From contig NC_063166.1 in NCBI RefSeq assembly GCF_023159225.1, positions 79,075,785 through 79,139,784 on the forward strand: a stretch of 64,000 nt of DNA, in the 5' to 3' direction. Position 1 is the first letter of the stretch, and each line of letters begins with the position of its first letter. Of the stretch, positions 43,022 through 54,062 are shown in pieces. The notes beneath the pieces were generated by a model, which was not told the origin of the DNA, ran no database searches, and worked only from the letters and a program-made list of their open reading frames with translations. The translations under genes and the position numbers were made by a program. The stretch comes from Perognathus longimembris pacificus (lineage: Eukaryota > Chordata > Mammalia > Rodentia > Heteromyidae).

Positions 43022-43396
43022 CTGGTGCTCTACCACTCGAGCCACAGCCCCGCCTGTCGCTTTGTGCTTGTTCATTGGAGTCTCGTGGACTTTCTTTTTT
43101 TTTTTTTTTTTTAGCCAGTCCTGGGGCTTGGACTCAGGGCCTGAGCACTGTCCCTGGCTTCTTTTTGCTCAAGGCTAGCACTCTGCCACTTGAGCCACAG
43201 CGCCACTTCTGGCCGTTTTCTGTATATGTGGTGCTGGGGAATCGAACCCAGGGCCTCATGTATATGAGGCAAGCTCTCTCGCCACTAGGCCATATCCCCA
43301 GCCCTCTCGTGGACTTTCTTGCCCGGCCGGCTTCGAACAGCCACGCTCAGATCTCGGCCTCCTGTGTAGCTAGGATGACAGGCGCGCGTGTGGAGA
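43022..43396 (-). repeat. B1-Geo SINE split by a nested SINE
   Basis: Outer copy: ggtgctctaccactcgagcc and ttgttcattggagtctcg before the insertion; ttgcccggccggcttcgaac, ctcagatctcggcctcctg and gctaggatgacaggcg after it. The reading is continuous once the inner element is set aside. Confidence 0.92.
43097..43304 (-). repeat. IDL-Geo SINE nested, perfect 16-bp target-site duplication
   Basis: A T run (poly-A tail on minus) is followed by agccagtcctggggcttgg, the Geo half, ggaatcgaacccagggcctc and gccatatccccagcc. The flanks 43081-43096 and 43305-43320 both read tctcgtggactttctt, a perfect duplication of outer-SINE sequence. A young, nearly consensus copy. Confidence 0.97.
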
Positions 43397-44174
43397 GGAA
43401 TCCACGGAGGGCCTGTGGCCCGTGGGCGGCGGTTCGGCGGGAATCCAGCTGTGGGTGGGGGTGGGGAAGCCCGGGGTGCTGGGAGGGAGGGTGGGAGAAG
43501 CAGGTGGGGACCCACTGTGGCTCCCGAGGGCGGCTCCTGCGTCTGGCAACACCAGATACAGGAGGCAGGCCACGGTTACCATCGACAGACCAAACGGCCC
43601 GCGAGTGGCCGGACACGCGGGCTCTGGCGGAAGCCACGAGCTGGGGGACAGAGGAGGGGACGGGTCCGGCCACCCTCTCTGTGTGCCGGGCACAAGGAGA
43701 CTGAGGCCCAGAGAGGGTGAGTGCGTGTGTAAATCACACTGCGGCCCACGGTGCGCAGGGCCCAGGGGCTCCAGACACATCTCTCCCTCCTCCAAGTCCC
43801 TGTGCCGCTGCCGGGGGGGGGGGGGGGGGGGGCTGTGGCCCCGAGGCTGTGACCTCTCTTTCCACCCATGACGAGGGACAGGAGATGGCAGCTCCCGCTC
43901 TGAGCCAGACAGCAGGGCCACTGAGGCAGGAGCACAAGACAAGGGAGAGAGGACGCCGTGGGGGCTGCCTGTGGCTGACTCTCACACACACAGACACACT
44001 CACACACAGACACACTCACACAGACACACTCACACTGGCTTGCCAGTGTTGATCACTCTTGGTACAATGCACTATTCCAACATTTTTATTTACATGCGTT
44101 TGCCAGTATTAATCTTCACCCAAATGCATGAAAGAGGCCCTGCTTTCTGTCTTAGGGGTTTTTGTTTTCTTTTC
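43397..44174. other. Intergenic with (CA)n and poly-G
   Basis: A G run at 43815-43832, (CACAGA/CACTCA)n at 43983-44036, and an inverted MIR-like word near 43690-43715 (actgaggcccagagagggtg). Unique otherwise. Confidence 0.5.
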
Positions 44175-44593
44175 TTTTCTGGGCCCATACTGGGGCTTAA
44201 ATTCAAGGCCTTTTTTTTTTTTTTTTGCCAGTCCTGGGCCTTGGACTCAGGGCCTGAGCACTGTCCCTGGCTTCTTTTTGCTCAAGGCTAGCACTCTGCC
44301 ACTTGAGCCGCAGCGCCACCTCTGGCCATTTTCTACATATGTGGTGCTGGGGAATCGAACCCAGGGCCTCATGTATAGGAGGCAGGCACTCTTGCCACTG
44401 GGCCACGTTCCCAGCCTTCAAGGCCTCTTATTCTTGCTTAGCTGCTTTTTCCCCTCAAGGCTGGCGCTCTGTCGCTTGGGCCACACACAGCTCCACTTCC
44501 AGCACTCCACCGGGTCTTGGATTTCATCTGCGCGGCGGGGCTGTGAGCCGCGATCCCCGGAGCAGCTGGGATGACAGGCGCGAGCCGCCCAGC
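44175..44593 (-). repeat. B1-Geo SINE split by a nested SINE
   Basis: Outer copy: gggcccatactggggcttaa before, and cttgcttagctgctttttcc, ctggcgctctgtcgcttgg, gggatgacaggcgcgagccg after the inner IDL-Geo element. Confidence 0.88.
44211..44416 (-). repeat. IDL-Geo SINE nested, 10-bp target-site duplication
   Basis: A T run, gccagtcctgggccttggac, the full Geo half, ggaatcgaacccagggcctc and gggccacgttcccagcc. ttcaaggcct occurs on both sides (44202-44211 and 44417-44426). Confidence 0.95.
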
Positions 44594-44955
44594 CCGGACC
44601 GCGTTCCTCTCCCCTTCCCCACAGGAAGGAAGTGCCCAGGACCTTGTTTGACTTTCCCGGAGCTGGCGGCTGCCCCAGCCCGAGTCCCGCCCGGGCAGGC
44701 GGCCGGGGCCACCGTGGCCGCGCCGGGCAGAGCGGCCCACGGGCGGGCGGGCTGGGCGTGGGGTGCGGAGCGCCTCTCCTTCCCCTGCTTCCCGTCCTCC
44801 CCCGGCCACAGGGCCGTTTTCCCTTTCCGCCTCCCGCGGGAAAATCCCGTACGGGCCCCGCCGAGGCGCGGCCGGGCAGCGTCGGGCCGGGTTATCGGGT
44901 TTCGCGGTCAGCGGCCTTCGCCCCAGACCGGAGCTGTCTTTCCAAAACACAACGT
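44594..44955. promoter_or_regulatory. CpG-rich unique block
   Basis: High CpG with less repetitive sequence (cgggaaaatcccgtacgggc then cgggttatcgggtttcgcgg). It borders a GC-box minisatellite. It resembles a CpG island shore; no exon was seen. Confidence 0.35.
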
Positions 44956-45180
44956 CCAGGCCCCGCCCCGCCGCCGCCTCCCTCGCGGCCTGGCCCCGCC
45001 TCCTGAGGCCCGGCCCCGCCTCCCTCGCGGCTCGGCCCCGCCTCCCTCGCGGCCCGGCCCCGCCCCGCCTCCCTCGCGGCGCGGCCCCGCCCCGCCTCCC
45101 TCCGGGCCCGGCCCCGCCCCGCCTCCCTCGCGGCCCGGCCCCGCCTCCCTCGCGGCCCAGCCCCGCCTCCTGAGGCTCTT
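44956..45180. repeat. 22-27-bp GC-box minisatellite
   Basis: About nine to ten units of cctccctcgcggcccggccc plus cg, with ccccgcctcc in each. Confidence 0.93.
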
Positions 45181-45739
45181 CCCGGCATCCTCTGCGCCCC
45201 TGCCCTCCACCAGGACAGCGGAGCAGAGCAGGCGGAGGATGAGAAACAAGAGACTGGGCAGGCCGGACAGACAGACACCAGGACCGAGAGGACCCGGCGG
45301 CAGGGGTGGGGGAAGAGACAGACAGACATGCAGTTACCCCCAACACCCGGAGCCCGCCCTTCTTCCCAGGGGCCCTAGCCTCCCGCCCTCCACCGGCCGC
45401 CTCTCCCCGACCCTGCGCCCCCGCGCTCAGGGCCTGGCGGGTACCCGTGGCTTCCTCTCCCGCCCGTGTCGGGCTAGCCTTGCTTGGCGCGTCCGGCACA
45501 GAGCGGACGCTCAGTGGGTGCGGGCTGCCGTGGGGTGTCCTGACCCCCCCACCCCACCGGTCCTCCCATGCGGTAGGGCCGGCAGCTCCGGGTCTGTGTC
45601 TGCAGTGTCTGGAAGCCTCCAGCCCAAGAGCCCTGGGCCAGCGACTCCCATACAGCCTGAAGAAATCCTACCGGTCCACGTCAGCGCGTGTGCGCGTGAG
45701 CGTGCGCACGCCGGCGTGGGCTGCGCGTGTGTGAGTGTG
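45181..45739. other. Intergenic, unique
   Basis: Contains a tgcgcgtgagcgtgcgcacg patch near 45690; no exon recognised. Confidence 0.45.
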
Positions 45740-45967
45740 CACTAGTACTGAGGATTGAGCTCAGGGCCTGCGTGCTCTCCTCTGGTTTTTTGGCTCCAAG
45801 CCGATGCTTTGCCACGTGAGCCACAGCTTCATTTCCGGCTCTTTGCTGGTTAAGGCGATGTGAAGTCTCTTGGATTTGTTTGCTCCGGCTGGCTTTGAAC
45901 CTTGATCCTCAGATCTCAGCCTCCTGAGTAGTTACGATGCCCGGCGTGAGCCACCAGCGCCGGGCTT
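45740..45967 (-). repeat. B1-Geo SINE
   Basis: On plus: ggattgagctcagggcctgc, gccacgtgagccacagcttc, ctggctttgaaccttgatcc, tcagatctcagcctcctgag and gcgtgagccaccagcgccgg. Full dimer. Confidence 0.9.
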
Positions 45968-47254
45968 GAATCATTTTTAAGCCAGTTAAGTGCAGGGCAA
46001 ATTCTCCCTTCAGCCCTTTAAACGGAACCCAGTCCTAGACGCAGCCGCCACACGCCGCCATCAGGCCGCTGGGCGGGCTCTGCTGCGTGTCCCCCCCCCC
46101 CCCCGCCCCTGAGACTCCAGGACACCGTGCTGGGGCTGCCCTCTGCCCTCGCAGCCACAACTCATGTCACACACTTGTTTTCCCTCTGAGCAACTGTCTA
46201 GAAGAGACAAAGTGTTTGCACAAACATCTTCAATGTCACCAGTGGGCCTCGGGGCGGGGACGCTGCCGGCCTTGTCCTGAGCTGGGGTGAGGCCCGGTGG
46301 GGACGCTGCCGGCCTTGTCCCATGGGTCCTGGGTCGCCCCACCCTCGCTGGCAGAGGCCAGCCTGGGGGGGAGGGGTGCCCAGGGACCTAGCAAGGGGCA
46401 AACTGACTGACACTCCAGAAACTTCTTCTGTCCCCTCCCACCCTCGCCTGTGGATCTGGCCGTCCCTGTCACCTAGGCTACCGGGCTCGCTGGGCCCCAC
46501 TACCCTTTCTGAGGACGCCTGGCCGGGACAGCGGCGCGCAGCGGCCTTGTGCGCTCCTCCGCGCTGCCCCGTCTGCCCAGGCCCGGCGCGAGCACTGTTC
46601 CGTGAGGCGGCTTGGCTGACACACCCACTGGGCCCGTGTGAGCGGGGACAGCACAGCTGCACGATGGGGCCCTGCCCGGCAGCCTGGCCGCCTTCCCGCC
46701 GCCCGCCACCCTGCCGGGCCTCCGAGAAGCCGGCCATGCTTGCTCTGGACCGCACTGGCCCCCAGCCCCGTGGGGGCCCCATGTGTCCACCATCTCAGAC
46801 CTGGCCAGGAGCAAAGATGAAGGAGACCAGGGCCTCCACCCCGCGCCCCGGGGCAGGAAGCGCCTGCTCAGGGGTTGTTTGCTTTAGTTGGTACATGTTT
46901 GCCCATGCCTGTCACATGCCAGACCTTGGAGGCCTAAGCCCGGGGCAGGGGTGGAGACTGTCCTTTAACACCTGCTCGTGGCCCTCGAGGTTGGGAGGGG
47001 AAGGCAGAGGGAGGGGCCGGGGGTGCGTGGAGGGTGTCCCCCACGAGGACCCCACCCCGCCCTGCATGGGATCTGTGTTCCTGGTGTCCACCCCTGGCTC
47101 CAGGCAGCACGTGTGTCTGCTCATTCTCCGTTGCAATGCGGGCAGCTGCCCAGGGCTCCTCTGCGGCCATCCTGACGGCCGACGGGCTCAGCGGAAGCCC
47201 AGCTGGCAAACTGGGTTTTAGATCTGATAAGTGATGAACTGGGAGGGGGGTGAA
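45968..47254. other. Intergenic, unique
   Basis: C run at 46090-46104. A two-copy tandem, ggggacgctgccggccttgt, at about 46256 and 46296. A relatively AT-rich unique patch at 46150-46235. No gene recognised. Confidence 0.5.
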
Positions 47255-47692
47255 GAGGTGGGTGGATGGGTGGGTGGACAGGTAAATGGATGGATGCATG
47301 GGTGGATGAACAGATAGATGGACAGGTGGATAGATACATGGATGGACAGGCGAATGGATGGATGGATGGATGGATAAGTGGATGGACAGATGGGTGGATG
47401 GATGGATGGACAGGTGGATAGATGGATGGATAGATGGATGGATGGATAGGTGGATGGATAGATGGGTGGATGGATAGGTGGATGGATGGGCAGATGGATG
47501 GACAGGTGGATGGGTGGATGGACAGGTGGATGGATGGACAGATGGATGGATAGATGGATGGATGGACAGGTGGATGGGTGGGTGGATGGGTGGGCAGATG
47601 GATGGACAGGTGGATGGGTGGATGGATGGATGGATGGACAGATGGATGGATAGATGGATGGATGGACAGGTGGATGGGTGGATGGACGGGCC
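47255..47692. repeat. (GGAT)n array with GGACAGGT variants, 0.44 kb
   Basis: ggatggatggacaggtgg-type units. The variants gatagatgg and gggtgggtgg create a locally periodic pattern. Confidence 0.95.
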
Positions 47693-48999
47693 ACCAGAAG
47701 CCCTTTGGGAGCTTAGGCACACAGCCGCGAGCATGCGCAGAGGTGATCACACGAAGGCCTGGTTTTCTTCGCGCTCGCTCAGCGGGGAGGCCAGCATTTC
47801 GGACGCCCTCTTGGCCATCCTCAGGGACAGGGACTGGCCAGCCCTCCTGCCCGGCACAAACCTGCAGCTCCGGGAGGTGACGTCCCTGAGCGCCCAGGCC
47901 GCACGGCCGGCCGGGAGGTGGAGGTGCGGAGACCGCGCAGAGCCGCGTGTGGCTCGGACGCGGCTGCTCGTGGACGGGAGCCCGGGGGGCGCGGCCTCCC
48001 CAGCGGGAGCGGAGGGGCGCATGCGCACGCACGCACGCACGCACGCACGGCGGCCTCGGCCCCCTGAGCCATGGCGGGGTCCTGGGGGCTGCCGGGTGAT
48101 GGGCAGCTCTCCCAGCCTCACCCCTGCACTCCGGGAGCCGGCTCTGCTCCCCAAGGGGCCCCTGGGCCTTGCCGGGCTCCCCGGGCACCGCCGCCTTCCA
48201 GCTGTGCCAGCTGCTCAGCCCTCGTGCGCGGGCGTGCAAGCCCGGTGGCACGGCTGGGCGCTGAGAACCCAGGGCCCGGCCCCCATCTTCAGGGGGCCGC
48301 GTGTGCCCACGCCCGGGAATGTGTAACGTGGGGACGGGAAAGGAAAAGCGAAAGTGCCCGGGTCCGCCCCGCCGCCCGCTTCCCGTCGGGCCGGCTCTCA
48401 GGGGCCACCTCGGGCCTGGGCCGCCGTGGAACAGCGTGAGAAGAGGAGCCCGGGCCCGGCGAGGGTGCAGAGCCACCTCCGTGTGTAAGGGAGGAACCCC
48501 CTTCCACTCCGCGCCCCCCTGCGCTGGGGTGGGGTGAGGGCTGGGGAGGGGTGAGCTGTCCCGAGTCTCCCCCTAAGGAGGGAGGGGGCAGGAAGGGTCC
48601 AGACGGCCAGCAGCGGGGCAAAGGTCAGCTCCTCTAGCCAAGGCCTGACTGCACCTGGGGGGGGCACCGCTTTGCGCCCGCATCCCCATGGCCCCCGAGT
48701 CTCCTGGTGATGCCGGCGGAGCCCCGCAGCGCGTGCTGAAGGTGCGGATGGCGCCCGTCAGCGGGAGGCCAGGGCGGTCAGGCGTGGGCCCGGCGGCCTT
48801 CCCAGCAGAGCGAGCGAACAGGAGCCCCCCCCCCCCCAGCATGGCCGCCCACCCCTGGGGCCCCGGAGGGAGGGAACTCCCTGGAGAAATGAGAACCCAC
48901 GGCCCAACGGGGGAGGCGCGTGGGAACCCCTCCCTCCCTCCCTCCCGCCCTGCCTGGGGCGGGGACGGATCCCGGCCGGGAAGAGAGGGGACCGGAGGG
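47693..48999. other. Intergenic, GC-rich
   Basis: (CGCA)n at 48018-48048 and a C run at 48828-48837. No other repeat or exon recognised. Confidence 0.45.
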
Positions 49000-50504
49000 G
49001 GCGGCCGCGCAAAGGCCCTGGGGCGGGCGCGCAGCGGGGAAGAGTCAGGGAGCACAGCCCCAGAGCCCTCCCCGGGACGCGGGGCGGGCGGGACGCGGGG
49101 CGGGGGGGGGTGGGGGGGGGACGCGGGGCGGGGGGGGGCACGCTGCAGCCTGTCCGGGAAAACAGTCGGAGCTGACCGTCCACCTCGCCGTGGCGCCCGC
49201 AGGTGCCCGCCGGCCGGCGGCGCTTGGCGTGGCAGCGGTCAGCGGAGGCGTCTGTCCCAGTGGGGCGGGAGAAGCTTCTGGCAAATACCACAAAGAGGTG
49301 AATTGTGGAGCCCGGAGCCCAGACGCAGCCGGGACGCACGGCGGGAGGCCGGGCTCTCGTGGGGGGGGGGCGGGGGAGGATGCGCTCCGCACGGGGGGGC
49401 GGGCTTCCCGCGCCTCCTCCATCTTCCCACCCCCTCCACGTTCTCATCCGGCGTATTTCATAACGGACAGACTCCACCACCACCACAACCACCACCGGGC
49501 GGGCGGGGCGGGCGGGGCGGGCGGCGGGCATCACGCGCCTGCGGGCGATGCGAAACCCAGGCCGGAAGAGCCGGGCGGCCGGGGCGAGAAGGGGAAGCAG
49601 ATGATGGGGGGGCGGGGGCGGGGGGCTGGGCTTCCCACGGGCCGCGGGCCGGGAGCCACCGCAGCCGGCAGGGGCGTGTGCGCCACAGTGGCGGAAGCGG
49701 GCGGTCGCCGTGGGGACGGGAGCCGGGCTGGGGGGGCGGCCGGGCGGGACCCCTGCCCCCCTCGCCTGACGTCGACACCCTCCAGTGCCCTTCAGGCGAC
49801 GCCGGGGCCTGGGGACCCCGCCGGGAGGAGGCCGCCAGCGTCGTGGAGCGCGCTCCGAGGCCTCGGTTTCCCGGCCGGGCGCCGCGTGGGCGCGGGCGGG
49901 GCGCGGGGTCACCGTGACACCGGGCGCCACGGGGCCAGGCGCGGGCCGGGCTGGGGGCGGGAGGCGCCCCCCCTCCCCGCAGGCCGTGTGGCCGTCCGCG
50001 GCCCCGGGCCCCAGCCCGCGCCCCGCGGCCCCGCCAGGCCGGGCAGGCGGCCACCGCGGGGGACCGGGAAGGCCGCCCCCCCCCCCCCGCCTGCCCGGCA
50101 GCGGCCCTGGACGGCGGCCAGGCCCCGCCTGACGTCAGGCTCCGGCAGGGACATAATGTGCCGGCTGGGGACAAGGGCTGGGGGGGGGGGGGGAGCGGTG
50201 GAGGGGGCGGGGGAGGGTGACAGCTGGAGAGAGGAAGTGGGTCAGGGAAGTGGGGACAGACAGGGGCGGACGGGAGGCCCGCAGAGCCAGGGCGGCCTGG
50301 GGTCAGAGGTCAGAGCTGCGGAGCCCCGTGGCGGGGGGGGGGGGGGGGGTGACGGTCCTCGCGGGCCCGCGGCCCCCTCCCTGCCTCCCTCCCCCCCTCC
50401 CCGCGTGACTCAGGCTGAGGCCCTGGCGCAGGCCTTGTCCTCGCCGAGCGGGCTGAGGGCTGAGGAGGCCGCGGCCCCGACGCCAAGGCCGGCGGCCCCC
50501 CCCC
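49000..50504. promoter_or_regulatory. CpG island, orphan, with CRE palindrome
   Basis: CpG-dense, with an L2 scrap at about 49009-49030 (cgcgcaaaggccctggggcg) and GGGCGGG runs at 49080-49140 and 49497-49525. gcctgacgtcaggc, a 14-base palindrome containing a perfect CRE, lies at 50127-50140, about 20 bases upstream of an AT-rich acataatgtg. An AP-1-like tgactca is near 50405. No protein-coding first exon recognised. Confidence 0.55.
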
Positions 50505-50690
50505 CCCGTCACCCCGCCTCACGAGGACGCGTCCCACACAGCCGAGGGGCGCCCCCCCCCGTCACCCCGCCTCACGAGGACGCGTCCCACACAGCCGAGG
50601 GGCGCCCCCACCCCCCGGGGCGCCCCCTCCCCGCGCCCCGCCTCACGAGGACGCGTCCCAGAGCCGAGGGGCGCCCCCACTCCCCCCCCC
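50505..50690. repeat. 50-bp minisatellite (3-4 copies)
   Basis: Units contain gcctcacgaggacgcgtccc then cagccgaggggcgcccc. Confidence 0.92.
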
Positions 50691-51482
50691 CCCGGGGTCC
50701 CACAGGTTCCGGCCCCTCCAGGCGCGGCGGGCACAGGGGGCCACGCACACCACGCGGGGCCCCCATTCCACACACAAAGCCACCGAGGCCCAGCCGCGTG
50801 ACATCGGAGGAGGGGGGGCTGGGGTCCCCAGGGGACCTCAGTACCCGGATGATGAGCACAGGCTGGACCCGGCTCAGGGCCCCCCTCCCCCTCCCTTCGG
50901 AGGCCTGGGACCGGGTCGCCCCTTCTCTGCCGAGGGTGGGCCCCCGCGCCCTCCCCGCACCCCTCCACCACGAGACCCCACGGCAACCCTCCCGCCCCAT
51001 CTCCTGGCCCCCCGGGACGGGGTGCTGGTCTCCCCAGCCTGTGGGGGGCCAGGCCCTGGCTCGGGAATGCGAGGGCCCCCAGACCTCCACAGCGCCCCTG
51101 CGGCTGCGCTGCCTGTCCTAGAGGAGAGCCCCGGATGTGGCCTGCGGTCCCAGCTTCCAGAACCTTCCATCCCAGCCAAACAAACGCCGAGAGCCGGCAC
51201 ATCCGCCGATGTCAGGAGTTTGGGGCACAGTGGCCCTGATTCCCGCCGGTCCTCTCCGGGCTCTTTGGGGACCAAGACTCCTTCCCTCGAGTGGGGTGCA
51301 CCTCGGCCTGGGACCAGGACCCCAGGGAGGCTGGCGGTGGCCCCGGCGGCCCAGGGGACCCCAGGGCCTCCGCAGGGGGCGCCCCGCACTCCTTCCTGCC
51401 TCAGGACCTTTGTCCTTGCTGCCTGCTCCTCCTCGGCCGGCCAGGGAGAGAGAACGGCAAGGAGCAGCCAGAGGCTGAGATC
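50691..51482. other. Intergenic with L2 remnant
   Basis: L2 on plus at about 51393-51450 (cttcctgcctcaggacctt then tgtccttgctgcctgctcc). The remainder is unique. Confidence 0.5.
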
Positions 51483-51558
51483 TGCGGGAGGGGGGGGGGG
51501 CGAGGAGGGGGGGAGGGGGAGGCGAGGAGGGGGGGAGGGGGAGCGGGGGGGGGGAGGC
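51483..51558. repeat. G-rich (GAGGAGGGGGG)n tract
   Basis: Purine-only tandem units, G-quadruplex-prone. Confidence 0.88.
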
Positions 51559-51756
51559 CTGAGCACACGGATCGGCCCAGGGCTGTGGTCCGGCTGTGCC
51601 CTTGGCGGCCTGGTGACCTTTGACCGCGGTCGGCCGGCGCCCCCCGCCGCCCCCCCCCTCCCCGCAGGCGGAATCAGCGTCCGCAATGGCGGGAGGGAGG
51701 AGGGGAGGGGAGGACGGTGAGCCTGCACTGCGGCGCCTCCTAGAGGACGGAGCCCG

Positions 51757-51962
51757 GGCGGCTGGGGCTCACGGCGTCCTCCCCGCCGCTCCCGAGGCCG
51801 AGATCTGAGGATCGCGGTTCAAAGCTGGGCGGGAAACCCCGCGAGGCGCTCACCCCTAACGCACCACCCGGAAGCCCGAAGCGGCGCTGCGGCTCGGGGG
51901 CTGAGGAGCTCAGGGACAGCGCCCGGGCCCAGGGTTCAAGCCCCGCGACCAACTGCGAAGAA
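51757..51962 (+). repeat. B1-Geo SINE
   Basis: ggctggggctcacggcgtcc, cgagatctgaggatcgcggt, tcaaagctgg, then gcggcgctgcggctcggggg and agggttcaagccccgcgacc. Confidence 0.87.
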
Positions 51963-53507
51963 ATGACGTTGCCGTGAAGGGTGCCGGCTGTTTGCACACT
52001 CCCCCCCTCCCCCCATCACCAGCAAGGAGGGAGCAACTCTCCCGCACCCGGGCCTCCCATCACAGACGGCTGCCGCTGCTCACTCATCACCTCTTCACAC
52101 TGCGTCCAGAGCGGGAAGAGGAGGAAAGGGGCGTGAGTCCCCACACCCCGGGCCCCACACGCCGGCCCCACACGCCGGGCCCCACGCCCAGTTTCACACG
52201 TGCAGCCTGGGTCGGCTCCAGGAATTTCAAATGCGTCCGGCACACGAAGTCTTGCACGCGTGGGGGGCCGTCACCGGAGCTGCGGCTGCGATGGCCAGAC
52301 TCCAGGGGCGCGCCGGTGCGTGTGCGTTCGGAGGGAAGGAGCGTGCATGCGTGTGTGCGTGCACGCGCACGTGCCCACTCGCGAGTGGACAGGAAGTCAT
52401 GTGCCCCGCCGTCAGCTGCTCGGCCCGCCTCTGGCTCGTGGGAGGCTCACGGAGGACAAAGCCTGGCGGCCTCGCTGTCCCGCCGGCCTCCGTCCCGGGC
52501 CTCGGCTTCAGCCTCCCGAGCGGCTGGGGCTCCGCGGGGGACAGCTAAGCCACGTCAAACACGCGGCAGTATGAATGCAGCTCCACACACGCGTGCACGT
52601 GTGCACACGCACACACTCGGGGGGAGAAGGGACAAAGGCAGCGTTTCTTCTTTCTTGTTTGGTGTTCATCTGTTTTCCTAATCTTCAATAAGCATGGTTT
52701 TGATCTGAATGGAAAATAACCAGAGACCTGGAGAAGAAGGAGGGGGAGCCCCTCCTGTCCCGGCCTGGGGGGGCGCATGTGGATGGCTGAGGCTCTGCTG
52801 GTGACGGTCTAGGCGCTTCCTCCTCCGGGAAGCCCCCGGGATTGCACAACAGCCCGGCCGGGCCCCGGCTCGTGTGCGGCATGGCTCACGCGTCCGGGCC
52901 CGGGCCCCACCCCCCGTCGCGGGCCCCCCAGCCCGGGCCCCCCCAGCCCGGCCTCTGCCCCGAGCGCCCGGTGACTTAGGGTTGGTTTGCCCTCCACACT
53001 CAGCTGGGCGTTCAGTTGCCGGGGAGCCGTGCTCAGGGCCGGTCTCATGAACGGTTGGGGTGCCCCAGCCTCAGGAGATTGCTGGCTGGGACTGGGGGGT
53101 GCGTGGGGCGGAGTCCAGCCTGGGGGCGGAGAGGAGAGGGGGATACAGAGCCCCCCCCCACCTTCTCCAGCAACGGGGAGGTCCACGGGCTCCGCCTGGT
53201 TTTGAGCTGCCCAGCCTTCAGTGCCCAAAGAACCTCGGCCCCTCCTCATGTCCCGGGCGCTAGACGGACGGGGCAATCTAGTTTAACAAAGGGGGGAACA
53301 GAGGCACAAGGCTCCGATTATTGGCCCAACATGAGTCTGCCTGTCCCAGCCTTTGTTCCCATCCTATCCCCGTGTCCTCTGCTCATGGCCTCCGGCCCAG
53401 ACGGAAAGCCCTGCAGAACAGGGCTGGGGGCAGCTGTCACCCCGTCCCAGGCCTGCGCTCTGGCCTCGCCACAGCAAGGAGACCGCAACCTGGAGAGACA
53501 AAGTCGT
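51963..53507. other. Intergenic, unique with an AT-rich patch
   Basis: A cacacgccggccc tandem at about 52150-52190. An AT-rich patch at 52640-52735 in which agcatggttttgatctg is vaguely L1-like. The rest is GC-rich and unique. No gene. Confidence 0.45.
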
Positions 53508-54062
53508 GGGTGGGCGGATGGAGGATGGATGGGTGGGTGGGTGGATGGATGGATGGATGGGTGGATGGGTGGGTGGATGGTGGGTTGGAGGGGTGGTGGT
53601 TGGGTGGATGCATGGATGCGTTGATGGGTGGATGGGTGGGTGAATGGGTGGGTGGTTGGGTGGATGCATGGGTGGATGGGTAGATGGATGGGTGGGTGGG
53701 TGGATGGATGGGTGGGTGGATGGATGGGTGGATGGGTGGGTGGATGCATGGGTGGATGGGTGGATGGGTGGATGGATGGGTGGGTGGGTGGGTGGATGGA
53801 TGGGTGGGTGGATGGATGGGTGGATGGGTGGGTGGATGGATGGGTGGGTGGATGGATGGGTGGATGGATGGGTGGGTGGGTGGGTGGATGGATGTGTGGG
53901 TGGATGGATGGGTGGTGGGTGGGTGGATGGATGTGTGGGTAGATGGATGGGTGGTGGGTGGGTGGATGGATGTGTGGGTAGATGGATGGGTGGTGGGTGG
54001 GTGGACGGATGGACGGGTGAGTGCGTGATGGGCTGATGGGTGGCGGATGGTGATGGACGGGC
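53508..54062. repeat. (GGAT/GGGT)n array, 0.55 kb
   Basis: ggatggatgggtgggtggat units. Near the right end a unit of about 38 bases (gtgggtagatggatgggtgg plus tgggtgggtggatggat) repeats two to three times. Confidence 0.95.

Noticed and set aside
43097..44416. Repeated hydrophobic open frames (ASPGPWTQGLSTVPGFFLL-type) recurring at 22.0, 43.1, 44.2, 55.6 and 61.6 kb
   Set aside because: They are antisense translations of IDL-Geo SINEs, identical because the SINE is identical, and not a gene family.
48920..51121. 733-codon plus-strand open frame in a CpG island
   Set aside because: It is extremely G/R/P/A-rich, crosses homopolymer runs and a 50-bp minisatellite, and has overlapping long frames on the minus strand. 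No domain recognised.
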